This document shows, piece after piece, positions 1 to 8,815 of a stretch of 33,267 nt of DNA. The notes beneath the pieces are model-generated. The model was not told the DNA's origin. It saw nothing but the letters and a program-made list of their open reading frames with translations, and made no database searches. A program made the translations under genes and the position numbers. Numbering within the stretch: position 1 is the stretch's first letter; each line of letters starts with the position of its first letter. Source of the stretch: Escherichia sp. MOD1-EC7003 (lineage in GTDB: Bacteria; Pseudomonadota; Gammaproteobacteria; Enterobacterales; Enterobacteriaceae); NCBI RefSeq assembly GCF_002965065.1, contig NZ_PTRE01000075.1, positions 1 through 33,267 of the forward strand, written 5' to 3'.

Positions 1-258
1 GTAGGCCTGATAAGACGCGTCAGCGTCGCATCAGGCTGTTGTTGCCGGATGCGGCGTGAACGCTTTATCCGGCCCACAAAACCAAAACGTATGTAGGCCT
101 GATAAGACGCGTCAGCGTCGCATCAGACAGTTGTTGCCGGATGCGGCGTGAACGCTTTATCCGGCCTACAAAACCAAAACGTATGTAGGCCTGATAAGAC
201 GCGTCAGCGTCGCATCAGGCAATTATTGTCGGATAAGGCATTAACGCCTTATCCGTCC
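1..258. repeat. Tandem BIME (REP) array, three 92-bp units
   Basis: Three copies of a repeat begin at 1, 93 and 185, so the period is 92 bp. Each unit has two inverted REP halves: one starts gtaggcctgataagacgcg, the other is read as gccggatgcggcgt...ttatccggc. A short spacer, aaaaccaaaacgtat, joins the units. Units 1 and 2 differ at only a few bases. Unit 3 matches at its 5' half and then diverges (attattgtcggataaggc...). The array lies just before malF, the position of the malE-malF intercistronic REPs in E. coli, where such hairpins protect upstream malE mRNA from 3' exonucleases. The protective role is family knowledge; the repeat structure is seen directly. Confidence 0.93.
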
Positions 259-277
259 TGGAATGAGGAAGAACCCC

Positions 278-1821
278 ATGGATGTCATTAAAAAGAAACA
301 TTGGTGGCAAAGCGACGCGCTGAAATGGTCAGTGTCAGGTCTGCTCGGTCTGCTGGTGGGTTACCTTGTTGTTTTAATGTACGCACAAGGGGAATACCTG
401 TTCGCCATTACCACGCTGATATTGAGCTCAGCGGGGCTGTATATTTTCACTAATCGTAAAGCCTACGCCTGGCGCTATGTCTATCCGGGAATGGCCGGGA
501 TGGGTCTATTCGTCCTCTTTCCTCTGGTCTGTACCATCGCCATTGCCTTCACCAACTACAGCAGCACTAACCAACTGACTTTTGAACGTGCACAGGAAGT
601 ATTGTTAGATCGCTCCTGGCAAGCAGGCAAAACCTATAACTTTGGTCTTTACCCGGCGGGCGATGAGTGGCAGCTGGCACTCAGCGACGGCGAAACCGGC
701 AAAAATTACCTCTCCGACGCTTTTAAATTTGGCGGCGAACAAAAACTGCAACTGAAAGCAACGCTCGCCCAGCCCGAAGGCGAGCGCGCGAATCTGCGCG
801 TGATTACCCAAAATCGTCAGGCGCTGAGTGACATTACCGCCATACTCCGGATGGCAACAAAGTGATGATGAGCTCCCTGCGCCAGTTTTCTGACACGCAG
901 CCGCTCTACACACTCGACGGTGACGGCTCGCTGACGAATAATCAGAGCGGCGTGAAATATCGTCCGAATAACCAAATTGGCTTTTACCAGTCCATTACCG
1001 CCGACAGCAACTGGGGCGATGAAAAGCTAAGCCCCGGTTACACCGTGACCACCGGCTGGAAAAACTTTACCCGCGTCTTCACCGACGAAGGCATCCAGAA
1101 ACCATTCCTCGCCATTTTCGTCTGGACCGTGGTGTTCTCGCTGATCACCGTCTTTTTCACGGTGGCGGTCGGCATGGTTCTGGCGTGTCTGGTGCAGTGG
1201 GAGGCGTTGCGCGGCAAAGCGGTCTATCGTGTCCTGCTGATTCTGCCCTACGCGGTGCCATCGTTTATTTCAATCTTGATTTTTAAAGGGTTGTTTAACC
1301 AGAGCTTCGGTGAGATCAACATGATGTTAAGTGCGCTGTTTGGCGTGAAACCAGCCTGGTTTAGCGATCCGACCACCGCCCGAACGATGCTGATTATCGT
1401 CAATACCTGGCTGGGTTATCCGTACATGATGATCCTCTGCATGGGCTTGCTGAAAGCGATTCCGGACGATCTGTATGAAGCCTCAGCAATGGATGGTGCA
1501 GGTCCATTCCAGAACTTCTTTAAGATTACGCTGCCGTTACTGATTAAACCGCTGACGCCGCTAATGATCGCCAGCTTCGCCTTTAACTTTAACAACTTCG
1601 TGCTGATTCAACTGTTAACCAACGGCGGCCCGGATCGTCTTGGCACGACTACGCCAGCCGGTTATACCGACCTGCTTGTTAACTACACCTACCGTATCGC
1701 TTTTGAAGGCGGTGGGGGTCAGGACTTCGGTCTGGCGGCAGCAATTGCCACGCTGATCTTCCTGCTGGTGGGTGCGCTGGCGATAGTGAACCTGAAAGCC
1801 ACGCGAATGAAGTTTGATTAA
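278..1821 (+). pseudogene. malF: malF, maltose ABC transporter permease, broken by a one-base deletion
   Basis: MalF is the larger membrane subunit of the MalFGK2 maltose/maltodextrin importer; it pairs with MalG and receives sugar from periplasmic MalE. The start at 278 has a GAGGAA Shine-Dalgarno and gives MDVIKKKHWW. The first part codes the N-terminal membrane segments and most of the large periplasmic P2 domain. The frame breaks at about 846-850 and stops at 865. There the sequence reads ctccggatggc; the frame expected from memory of K-12 is ctc-ccg-gat-ggc, so one C is missing. The rest continues in another frame to 1821 and holds the permease core with its EAA loop (YEASAMDGAG). Total length is one base short of the 1545 expected for 514 codons plus stop. 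Translation should give a truncated, inactive protein. A sequencing error in a C run is the main alternative. Confidence 0.92.
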
Positions 1822-1835
1822 GGGAGATAACAAAA

Positions 1836-2726
1836 ATGGCCATGGTCCAACCGAAATCGCAAAAAGCACGTTTGTTTATTACTCACCTGCTACTGCTACT
1901 TTTTATCGCAGCGATTATGTTCCCGCTGCTGATGGTCGTCGCCATCTCGCTGCGTCAGGGGAACTTCGCGACCGGTAGCCTGATCCCGGAGCAAATCTCC
2001 TGGGATCACTGGAAACTGGCGTTAGGTTTTAGCGTTGAACAGGCTGATGGCCGCATTACGCCACCGCCATTCCCGGTACTGCTGTGGCTATGGAACTCGG
2101 TAAAAGTCGCCGGGATTTCCGCGATTGGCATTGTAGTGCTCTCCACCACCTGCGCCTACGCTTTCGCCCGTATGCGCTTTCCAGGCAAATCGACGCTGCT
2201 GAAAGGAATGCTGATTTTCCAGATGTTCCCGGCCGTACTTTCACTGGTCGCGTTGTATGCATTGTTTGATCGTCTGGGTGAGTACATTCCATTCATTGGC
2301 CTGAATACTCACGGCGGCGTAATCTTCGCATATCTGGGTGGGATTGCGCTGCATGTCTGGACCATCAAAGGTTATTTCGAAACCATCGACAGTTCGCTGG
2401 AAGAAGCGGCGGCGCTGGATGGAGCAACACCGTGGCAGGCCTTCCGCCTTGTCCTGTTGCCGCTGTCAGTACCGATTCTGGCGGTGGTGTTCATCCTGTC
2501 GTTTATCGCTGCCATTACTGAAGTTCCGGTCGCATCGCTGTTACTGCGTGACGTAAACAGCTACACCCTGGCCGTGGGGATGCAGCAATACCTCAACCCG
2601 CAAAACTACCTGTGGGGTGACTTTGCCGCCGCTGCCGTGATGTCTGCATTACCGATCACCCTCGTCTTCTTACTGGCTCAACGCTGGCTGGTCAACGGCC
2701 TGACGGCAGGTGGTGTGAAAGGTTAA
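1836..2726 (+). CDS. malG: Maltose/maltodextrin ABC transporter permease MalG
   Basis: MalG is the second inner-membrane permease subunit of MalFGK2. The 296-residue protein is full length for the family, with six hydrophobic segments starting at about residue 15 ([20 protein letters not shown]). The EAA loop that docks on MalK is visible near residue 190 ([20 protein letters not shown]). It starts 14 bp after malF behind AGGGAGA. It is intact although malF is frameshifted, so by itself it cannot form a transporter. A terminator hairpin follows at 2797. Confidence 0.97.
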   Translation: MAMVQPKSQKARLFITHLLLLLFIAAIMFPLLMVVAISLRQGNFATGSLIPEQISWDHWKLALGFSVEQADGRITPPPFPVLLWLWNSVKVAGISAIGIVVLSTTCAYAFARMRFPGKSTLLKGMLIFQMFPAVLSLVALYALFDRLGEYIPFIGLNTHGGVIFAYLGGIALHVWTIKGYFETIDSSLEEAAALDGATPWQAFRLVLLPLSVPILAVVFILSFIAAITEVPVASLLLRDVNSYTLAVGMQQYLNPQNYLWGDFAAAAVMSALPITLVFLLAQRWLVNGLTAGGVKG

Positions 2727-2796
2727 AGATGTTGTTCTGCCAATGTTATGCCGCTGCACCCTCAACTTACGTTATCCCAACTTGTGACTGTTATTC

Positions 2797-2821
2797 GGCG
2801 CTCTACGGAGCGCCTTTTTTT
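2797..2821 (+). terminator. Rho-independent terminator after malG
   Basis: A perfect 7-bp stem ggcgctc/gagcgcc with loop tacg is followed by seven T. It ends the mal operon and overlaps the last codon of convergent psiE. The malG-psiE gap is only 93 bp and has no room for xylE, which I recall between these genes in K-12. Confidence 0.9.
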
Positions 2822-3230
2822 ACTCCCGCTTCAGCCGTTTCGAATTACACAGCCACAGGGTGATCACCAGTAACAGGATCGCTGCCGAGTAGATCAACAC
2901 ATCCAGTGGCGATTTATGATCGACGATGATCAAGCGCACAATAGCGGTGATCCCGATATAGACAAAGTAACGTAGCGGGAAGTGAAAACCGGACTGAAAA
3001 TACTTCACAATCAGCGCGATAAATTCGAAATAGAGAAAATAAACCACCAGTCCTTCCACCAGCTCATATTTGCTGGTTTGTTCTGGCGCGAACAGCACAT
3101 CAGCCAGATGCACCGTTTCTTTGCCGAGAAAGACAACCAAAATCAGGCCGAGGCACAACAGGCCAAGATTGAGAACGGTCTGCAAAATGGTGGAGATAAA
3201 CTCCACGCGCGGACGAGAGAGTGACGTCAT
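2820..3230 (-). CDS. psiE: Phosphate-starvation-inducible membrane protein PsiE
   Basis: PsiE is a small inner-membrane protein of unknown biochemical role, known in E. coli as phosphate-starvation inducible. The ATG at 3230 follows a strong AAGGAGGT and gives 136 residues, the family length; the open frame extends upstream but has no better start. Four hydrophobic segments are visible: about residues 15-35 ([18 protein letters not shown]), 58-75, 85-100 and 115-130, with a basic C-terminus (NSKRLKRE). Confidence 0.95.
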
Positions 3231-3339
3231 AGCAGTACCTCCTTCACAGTGGCGAGCTTCCTGTATAACGCAGAAATGTGACGGAGATCTATATTTTTTG
3301 TGTATGTTTTGTTCAATCTGGATTAAGTGGGCATCTGCC

Positions 3340-3425
3340 AACCAACGTCGGATTCGGCGTAAACACCTTATCCGTCCTACCCGTAGGCCGGATAAGCCGC
3401 GTCTCGCGGCGCATCCGGCAAGACA
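3340..3425. repeat. BIME/REP pair between psiE and yjbT
   Basis: Two inverted REP halves are seen: gtcggattcggcgtaaacac with cttatccgtcctac, then gtaggccggataagccgcg with gcgcatccggca. They lie in the divergent psiE-yjbT intergenic space upstream of both genes, where a REP is less usual than between or after genes. It may mark the region of an older rearrangement. Confidence 0.85.
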
Positions 3426-3507
3426 CATTACCTCAGAAAATCACCCATTCAGGTGATTCCCAGCCACCAGCAATGCGCGAAAAATCGACAATGTTCCTCT
3501 GGAACAA

Positions 3508-3786
3508 ATGAAACGTAACCTGATAAAGGTGGTAAAAATGAAGCCTTATTTTGCTGCTTTGTTGTTATCAGTCTCTGTTCTTCCTGCTTATGCTGGTCCG
3601 CTCGGTACTGCTGATAAAGCCGACCTGCCGCAAAGCAATGTCTCCAGCCCAATGATGGCCCAGTCGCTCAGGCAACCAGACCTGCAACCGATATCGACGG
3701 ACAGGAAGACAGAATGTTTTCGCCTTTACACACCAGATCGCAAACCGGGGGTGAACTGCGTTCCTGATGGCTCGACAGGCCATTAA
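3508..3786 (+). CDS. yjbT: Small putative secreted protein YjbT
   Basis: This 92-residue protein of unknown function matches E. coli YjbT as I remember it. The start at 3508 is the usual annotation. The internal ATG at 3538 (MKPYFAALLLSVSV) has a better Shine-Dalgarno (AAGGTGG, five bases upstream) and would place a classic signal peptide at the very N-terminus, with likely cleavage after AYA. I therefore suspect the 82-residue form is the real product. The mature part is short, polar and Pro/Asp-rich with two cysteines (TECFRLY, GVNCVPD) that could form a disulfide in the periplasm. It is convergent with the yjbH remnant. Confidence 0.85.
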   Translation: MKRNLIKVVKMKPYFAALLLSVSVLPAYAGPLGTADKADLPQSNVSSPMMAQSLRQPDLQPISTDRKTECFRLYTPDRKPGVNCVPDGSTGH

Positions 3787-3793
3787 GAATGAG

Positions 3794-3824
3794 GGTGCCA
3801 GTGAGTGCGAAAACTGGCACCTTT
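3794..3824. terminator. Bidirectional hairpin between yjbT and the yjbH remnant
   Basis: A perfect 9-bp inverted repeat, ggtgccagt at 3794 and actggcacc at 3813, lies between two convergent stop codons. A short T run follows on the plus strand. It probably ends both transcripts. Confidence 0.7.
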
Positions 3825-3832
3825 CCCATGAC

Positions 3833-4390
3833 TTAGCGGAAATTCACGCTTCGGTCGCTGGTCATGTCATACCACTGGAACTTGCGCCCAAGTTGCTGAC
3901 CCCCGTCACGCGTCAGCGGCGTCCAGCCAATTGCCGCACGGCTGCGTGTCGGGCCAGACGAGAAGAGATCCAACGGTACAGAAACATACACGCCTTTGGT
4001 GAAGTCCCCTTTGCCGTACTCCTCTTGCGAAACATTAGTGATCGTGGCATAGCCCCCCACCATCACACCGCTGTCAAAACGCCTGGCGATTTCCAGCGTG
4101 CCGCCTTTATCCCCTGCCAGATACTGCCCGACACTGGCTTTCACTAACACATCCTGAGCAAAAGATGGCGTCCAGTATGCGGTCAGATGTCCGGTTTTCA
4201 CGCTGTAATCGGTGAATTTCATCATATCTTTTGCGCTACGCCAGTTACGTTGTTTAACGTAGTTAGCATCCAGACCAAACGCCCAATTGCTGTCCAGCGG
4301 GCGATACAACACTTCTGCCCCCGCACCGCCAAACATGGTTTCGAGATAGCCGCCGAGCAGGCAGATAAGAACGAGTGCAGGTCGCTTCAC
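3833..4390 (-). pseudogene. yjbH: yjbF-yjbH deletion fusion: YjbF start joined to YjbH C-terminal quarter
   Basis: The frame from 4390 begins with GTG and [12 protein letters not shown], which matches the start of lipoprotein YjbF (I recall MKRPALILICLLLQAC). It then changes abruptly to [19 protein letters not shown], which is internal to YjbH, the roughly 700-residue outer-membrane barrel of the yjbEFGH exopolysaccharide system. About 180 C-terminal YjbH residues remain. All of yjbG, nearly all of yjbF (including its lipobox Cys) and most of yjbH are gone. GGAG lies upstream, so a fusion peptide could be translated, but it has only half a signal peptide and cannot replace either protein. The junction is at about 4350. 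Confidence 0.9.
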
Positions 4391-4420
4391 GACTCTTCTC
4401 CAGAGGAGCTGAATAACCAC

Positions 4421-4445
4421 TCCGGAGTGTGGTTATGGTTAATCC
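4421..4445. promoter_or_regulatory. Hairpin in the former yjbE-yjbF gap
   Basis: The sequence ataaccac-tccggagt-gtggttat forms an 8-bp stem with an 8-base loop just before the yjbF start on the minus strand. It has no T run, so an intercistronic attenuator or mRNA-stability hairpin is more likely than a full terminator. Confidence 0.5.
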
Positions 4446-4564
4446 CCTTCATACTTCAGCAGATGCGGTGACCGCACTCATTCACCCCGGTCACATAGTT
4501 ATCTATGCTCTTGGGGACTCACTCGCTTGTCGCCTTCCTGCAACTCGAATTATTTTGGGATACA
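4440..4564. repeat. ERIC (IRU) element inside the yjbE remnant
   Basis: About 125 bp match the enterobacterial repetitive intergenic consensus. One end reads cttcatacttcagcaga. The centre reads, on the minus strand, gtgagtccccaagagc...tatgtgaccggggtga. The other end reads gcaactcgaattatttt. The imperfect central palindrome and the length near 127 bp are diagnostic. It sits where most of the yjbE coding sequence should be. Confidence 0.88.
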
Positions 4565-4570
4565 TACTTT

Positions 4571-4635
4571 GCAGCCCACGCAGAAGTCGCCGCAAGCGCA
4601 GATATGGCAAAAATGCCATACAGAACTTTTGTCAT
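4571..4635 (-). pseudogene. yjbE: yjbE remnant, signal peptide only
   Basis: Read on the minus strand from the ATG at 4635, the first 22 codons give MTKVLYGIFAISALAATSAW followed by AA. This is the signal peptide of YjbE, the small secreted first protein of the yjbEFGH polysaccharide operon. The similarity then ends and the frame runs into the ERIC element, stopping about 15 codons later. The mature Ser/Thr/Gly-rich portion is missing. The upstream start region and Shine-Dalgarno (AAGGGAA) persist. Confidence 0.8.
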
Positions 4636-4639
4636 AACA

Positions 4640-5043
4640 ATTTCCCTTCATTGAATGAATGGATATTTACCCAAAAATATTTCGGGCAGGATCGAGTATA
4701 CACAACTAAAGCATGCGAATTATGGCGCGGGGAATGAGTGATGGGGTTTTAGGATAATTGGAATGAATATCAAATATAATCCACAACTTATATACAAATA
4801 AGGTTGAAAATCAAAAAAGTTAAAATAAAATCAAAAATAATTAGCCTGTGTATTTTTCGAAATCAACCACGATTAAAAATCTATTTCAGGATTAACCTCA
4901 AGGTATGATTTTCGTTAAATCACAGACAAGGGGATTTATCTGATAAAACAATGCCGACTTATAGTCGGCATTGTTATTAAGGTTATTTAATTAATCGTGC
5001 TATGCATCAATTGCCGAATACGATGTACATATCGGCATCGACC

Positions 5044-5044
<1 letters not shown>
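4640..5044. other. Gene-free AT-rich region upstream of the yjbE remnant
   Basis: No plausible gene is visible in about 400 bases. The part nearest yjbE (about 4640-4930) is strongly AT-rich and is probably the old yjbE promoter region. The rest contains the 12-bp hairpin at 4948-4974 and leads into the REP pair after pgi. Confidence 0.6.
4948..4974. terminator. Perfect 12-bp inverted repeat, likely terminator
   Basis: acaatgccgact-tat-agtcggcattgt is a perfect 12-bp stem with a 3-base loop. It is flanked by A-rich sequence on one side and ttattaa on the other. It lies downstream of pgi and upstream of yjbE, and would work on the minus strand as a pgi terminator. Confidence 0.65.
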
Positions 5045-5123
<79 letters not shown>

Positions 5124-5148
5124 TATCGGCATCAGGCATGCTCGATGA

Positions 5149-6798
5149 TTAACCACGCCACACTTTATAGCGGTTAATCAGACCATTGGTTGAGCTATCG
5201 TGACTGCTGATTTCTTTGCCATCTTTCAGCTCCGGCAGAATACGGTTCGCCAGTTGTTTACCCAGCTCCACGCCCCATTGGTCGAAGGTGAAGATGTTCA
5301 GGATCACGCCCTGAGTAAAGATTTTGTGCTCATACAGCGCAATCAACGCCCCCAGGCTGAACGGAGTGATTTCGCGCAGCAGGATAGAGTTGGTCGGGCG
5401 GTTACCTTCGAACACTTTGAACGGCACCACGTAGTCGAGCGTTGCCGGATCTTTACCCTGATCGCGATATTCCTGCTCAACCACTTCACGGGATTTACCA
5501 AACGCCAGCGCTTCGGTCTGAGCGAAGAAGTTAGACAGCAGTTTCTGGTGATGATCAGAGAGCGGGTTATGGGTGATAGCCGGGGCGATGAAATCGCACG
5601 GCACCATCTTCGTACCCTGGTGGATCAGTTGGTAGAACGCGTGCTGACCGTTAGTACCCGGCTCACCCCAGATAATCGGGCCAGTCTGGTAATCAACCAC
5701 GTTACCATTACGGTCAACGTACTTACCGTTGGACTCCATATTGCCCTGCTGGAAGTACGCCGCGAAACGGTGCATATACTGGTCGTACGGCAGAATCGCT
5801 TCAGTTTCCGCGCCGAAGAAATTGTTGTACCAGATGCCGATCAGCGCCAACAGTACAGGCAGGTTTTTCTCGGCAGGCATGGTGGAGAAATGCTTGTCCA
5901 TTGCGTGTGCGCCGGAAAGCAACTCAACGAAGTTATCAAAGCCAATAGAGAGAACAATCGACAAACCAATCGCTGACCACAGAGAGTAACGGCCGCCGAC
6001 CCAGTCCCAGAACTCGAACATGTTGGCGGTATCAATACCAAACTCACCAACGGCTTTCGCGTTGGTGGAAAGCGCAGCGAAGTGTTTCGCAACGTGTTTA
6101 TCATCACCCGCCGCTTTCAGGAACCAGTCACGCGCGCTATGGGCGTTGGTCATAGTTTCCTGGGTAGTGAAGGTTTTAGACGCCACCAGGAACAGGGTGG
6201 TTTCCGGGTTTACTTTTTTCAGCACTTCCGCAATGTGAGTCCCATCGACGTTAGAAACAAAGTGCATGTTCAGGTGATTTTTGTACGGACGCAGTGCTTC
6301 GGTCACCATGTACGGGCCGAGGTCAGAACCGCCGATCCCGATGTTCACCACGTCGGTGATTGCTTTGCCGGTATAGCCTTTCCACTCACCCGAAATAATC
6401 GCTTGTGAGAAGGTTTTCATCTTCTCCAGCACGGCGTTAACTTCCGGCATGACATCTTTGCCATCAACCAGAATCGGGGTATTGCTACGGTTACGCAGCG
6501 CCACGTGCAGCACGGCACGGTTTTCGGTGCGGTTGATCTTCTCGCCAGAGAACATCGACTTAATCGCGCCAGCCAGATCGCACTCTTTCGCCAGATCTTG
6601 CAATTTCGCCAGCGTCTCTTCAGTGATGCGGTTTTTGGAGTAATCCACCAGCATCTGATCGTCGAAGGTTGCGGAGAACTTAGAAAAACGATCGCTGTCT
6701 TGAGCAAAAAGATCGGCGATCGTAACGTTTTTCATTTCATCAAAGTGTTTCTGTAGTGCCTGCCAGGCAGCGGTCTGCGTTGGATTGATGTTTTTCAT
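5149..6798 (-). CDS. pgi: Glucose-6-phosphate isomerase
   Basis: Pgi interconverts glucose 6-phosphate and fructose 6-phosphate in cytosolic glycolysis. The start [10 protein letters not shown] at 6798 gives the usual 549 residues and follows AGAAGAG; the two extra upstream codons (MLMKN) are not needed. Family signatures are visible: the phosphosugar loop [12 protein letters not shown] near 150, the SIS-type segment [17 protein letters not shown] near 205, and the catalytic region [12 protein letters not shown] plus [15 protein letters not shown]. It has no obvious lesion and is transcribed divergently from lysC. Confidence 0.98.
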   Translation of the reverse strand: MKNINPTQTAAWQALQKHFDEMKNVTIADLFAQDSDRFSKFSATFDDQMLVDYSKNRITEETLAKLQDLAKECDLAGAIKSMFSGEKINRTENRAVLHVALRNRSNTPILVDGKDVMPEVNAVLEKMKTFSQAIISGEWKGYTGKAITDVVNIGIGGSDLGPYMVTEALRPYKNHLNMHFVSNVDGTHIAEVLKKVNPETTLFLVASKTFTTQETMTNAHSARDWFLKAAGDDKHVAKHFAALSTNAKAVGEFGIDTANMFEFWDWVGGRYSLWSAIGLSIVLSIGFDNFVELLSGAHAMDKHFSTMPAEKNLPVLLALIGIWYNNFFGAETEAILPYDQYMHRFAAYFQQGNMESNGKYVDRNGNVVDYQTGPIIWGEPGTNGQHAFYQLIHQGTKMVPCDFIAPAITHNPLSDHHQKLLSNFFAQTEALAFGKSREVVEQEYRDQGKDPATLDYVVPFKVFEGNRPTNSILLREITPFSLGALIALYEHKIFTQGVILNIFTFDQWGVELGKQLANRILPELKDGKEISSHDSSTNGLINRYKVWRG

Positions 6799-6981
6799 TA
6801 GCAATACTCTTCTGATTTTGAGAATTATGACTTTGGAAGATTGTAGCGCCAGTCACAGAAAAATGTGATGGTTTTAGTGCCGTTGGCGTAATGTTGAGTG
6901 TAAATCCTTAGCGCGGTGAAGCAGTTATTAGCTGAACTACTGATCGCCAGGAGTGGATGAAAAATCCGCATGACACCATCG

Positions 6982-7011
6982 TTGACAACCGCCCCGCTCA
7001 CCCTTTATTTA
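6982..7011 (+). promoter_or_regulatory. Likely lysC promoter
   Basis: A consensus -35 ttgaca at 6982-6987 is followed after 18 bases by tattta at 7006-7011. Transcription would start just before the lysine riboswitch at about 7018. Confidence 0.6.
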
Positions 7012-7017
7012 TAAATG

Positions 7018-7322
7018 TACTACCTGCGCTTGCGCAGGCCAGAAGAGGCGCGTTGCCCAAGTAACGGTGTTGGAGGAGCCAGTCCTGTGATAACACCTGA
7101 GGGGGAGCATCGCCGAGGTGATTGAACGGCTGGCCACGTTCATCATCGGCTACAGGGGCTGAATCCCCTGGGTTGTCACCAGAAGCGTTCGCAGTCGGGC
7201 GTTTCGCAAGTGGTGGAGCACTTCTGGGTGAAAATAGTAGCGAAGTATCGCTCTGCGCCCACCCGTCTTCCGCTCTTCCCTTGTGCCAAGGCTGAAAATG
7301 GATCCCCTGACACGAGGTAGTT
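7018..7322 (+). promoter_or_regulatory. Lysine riboswitch (lysC leader)
   Basis: The roughly 300-nt leader matches the E. coli lysC L-box. Conserved aptamer blocks are seen in order: agaggcgcgttgcccaagta, ggaggagccagtcctgtg, agcatcgccgaggtgattga and ggctacaggggctgaatccc. The downstream part is the expression platform that sequesters the lysC ribosome site (acgaggtag) when lysine binds. A few loop bases differ from the version I remember (gcgcttgcgc, ggggagcat), none in the aptamer core as far as I can tell. Confidence 0.95.
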
Positions 7323-8672
7323 ATGTCTGAAATTATTGTCTCCAAATTTGGCGGTACCAGCGTAGCTGATTTTGACGCTATGAACCGCAGCGCTGATATT
7401 GTGCTTTCTGATGCCAACGTGCGTTTAGTTGTCCTCTCGGCTTCTGCTGGTATCACTAATCTGCTGGTCGCTTTAGCTGAAGGACTGGAACCTGGCGAGC
7501 GATTCGAAAAACTCGACGCTATCCGCAATATCCAGTTTGCCATTCTGGAACGTCTGCGTTACCCGAACGTTATCCGCGAAGAGATTGAACGTCTGCTGGA
7601 GAACATTACTGTTCTGGCTGAAGCGGCGGCGCTGGCAACGTCTCCGGCGCTGACAGATGAACTGGTCAGCCACGGCGAGCTGATGTCGACCCTGCTGTTT
7701 GTCGAGATCCTGCGCGAACGCGATGTTCAGGCACAGTGGTTTGATGTACGTAAAGTAATGCGTACTAATGATCGATTTGGTCGTGCAGAGCCAGATGTAG
7801 CCGCGCTGGCAGAACTGGCCGCATTGCAGCTGCTCCCACGCCTCAATGAAGGCTTAGTGATCACCCAGGGATTTATCGGCAGCGAAAGTAAAGGTCGTAC
7901 AACGACGCTTGGCCGTGGAGGAAGCGATTATACGGCAGCCTTGCTGGCAGAGGCTTTACACGCTTCTCGTGTTGATATCTGGACCGATGTCCCAGGCATC
8001 TACACCACCGATCCACGCGTGGTCACCGCAGCAAAACGCATTGATGAAATCGCGTTTGCCGAAGCGGCGGAGATGGCAACTTTTGGTGCAAAAGTACTGC
8101 ATCCGGCAACATTGCTACCCGCAGTACGCAGCGATATTCCGGTCTTTGTCGGCTCCAGCAAAGACCCACATGCAGGCGGTACGCTGGTGTGCAATAAAAC
8201 TGAAAATCCACCGCTGTTCCGCGCTCTGGCGCTGCGTCGCAATCAGACGCTGCTCACTTTGCACAGCCTGAATATGCTGCATTCTCGCGGTTTCCTCGCG
8301 GAAGTTTTCGGCATCCTCGCGCGGCATAATATTTCGGTAGACTTAATCACCACGTCAGAAGTGAGCGTGGCATTAACCCTTGATACCACCGGTTCAACCT
8401 CCACTGGCGATACGTTGCTGACGCAATCTCTGCTGATGGAGCTGTCTGCACTATGCCGGGTAGAAGTGGAAGAAGGTCTGGCGCTGGTGGCATTGATTGG
8501 TAATGACCTGTCAAAAGCCTGCGGCGTTGGCAAAGAAGTATTTGGCGTACTGGAACCGTTTAATATTCGCATGATTTGCTACGGCGCTTCCAGCCACAAC
8601 CTGTGCTTCCTGGTGCCCGGCGAAGATGCCGAGCAGGTGGTGCAGAAACTGCATAGTAATTTGTTTGAATAA
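7323..8672 (+). CDS. lysC: Lysine-sensitive aspartokinase III
   Basis: LysC phosphorylates L-aspartate in the first step of lysine, threonine and methionine synthesis and is feedback-inhibited by lysine. The 449-residue product is the expected length. The kinase domain starts with VSKFGGTSVADF and includes TLGRGGSDYTAALLA near 195 and the DVPGIYTTDPR segment. The C-terminal third (from about 300) holds the paired ACT domains that bind lysine (LHSLNMLHSRGFLAEVFGIL, ...NIRMICYGASSHN). Transcription is controlled by the leader riboswitch. It has no lesion. Confidence 0.98.
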   Translation: MSEIIVSKFGGTSVADFDAMNRSADIVLSDANVRLVVLSASAGITNLLVALAEGLEPGERFEKLDAIRNIQFAILERLRYPNVIREEIERLLENITVLAEAAALATSPALTDELVSHGELMSTLLFVEILRERDVQAQWFDVRKVMRTNDRFGRAEPDVAALAELAALQLLPRLNEGLVITQGFIGSESKGRTTTLGRGGSDYTAALLAEALHASRVDIWTDVPGIYTTDPRVVTAAKRIDEIAFAEAAEMATFGAKVLHPATLLPAVRSDIPVFVGSSKDPHAGGTLVCNKTENPPLFRALALRRNQTLLTLHSLNMLHSRGFLAEVFGILARHNISVDLITTSEVSVALTLDTTGSTSTGDTLLTQSLLMELSALCRVEVEEGLALVALIGNDLSKACGVGKEVFGVLEPFNIRMICYGASSHNLCFLVPGEDAEQVVQKLHSNLFE

Positions 8673-8683
8673 TCCTTGCCTGC

Positions 8684-8716
8684 TGGCGTATAGCGTTCAC
8701 CTGTTGCTATACGCCA
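8684..8716 (+). terminator. Hairpin after lysC
   Basis: tggcgtatagc and gctatacgcca form a perfect 11-bp stem with an 11-base loop shortly after the lysC stop. No strong T run follows (tcctcactg), so termination may be partial. The accessory island starts after it. Confidence 0.65.
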
Positions 8717-8776
8717 TCCTCACTGAAAACATAGGCTAAATAATATCTGAAAAGCAAAATCACTCCCGTAAAGCAG

Positions 8777-8785
8777 TGTTATAAT
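8777..8785 (+). promoter_or_regulatory. Extended -10 promoter for the zeta-toxin gene
   Basis: TGtTATAAT is a perfect extended -10 element about 30 bases before the start codon. The matching -35 region is weak, as is usual for extended -10 promoters. Confidence 0.55.
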
Positions 8786-8815
8786 TATCGAAAATATTAT
8801 TTAACAGGAGTGTTA

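Noticed and set aside
1-258. A CRISPR array, suggested by regular repeats
   Set aside because: The 92-bp units are BIMEs with REP palindromes, and the spacers between them are identical, not diverse.
862-1821. A separate permease gene starting in the middle of malF
   Set aside because: It is the second half of malF in a shifted frame, with no ribosome site of its own; one missing base explains it.
3767-4147. A plus-strand gene overlapping the yjbH remnant
   Set aside because: It is the reverse of the YjbH coding frame, which matches a known protein.
5200-5976. A 258-codon open frame antisense to pgi
   Set aside because: It is a codon-bias shadow of a highly expressed gene, with no ribosome site and no recognisable protein features.
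6998-7543. A 181-codon minus-strand gene covering the lysC leader
   Set aside because: The region is the lysine riboswitch and the start of lysC; the open frame is incidental.
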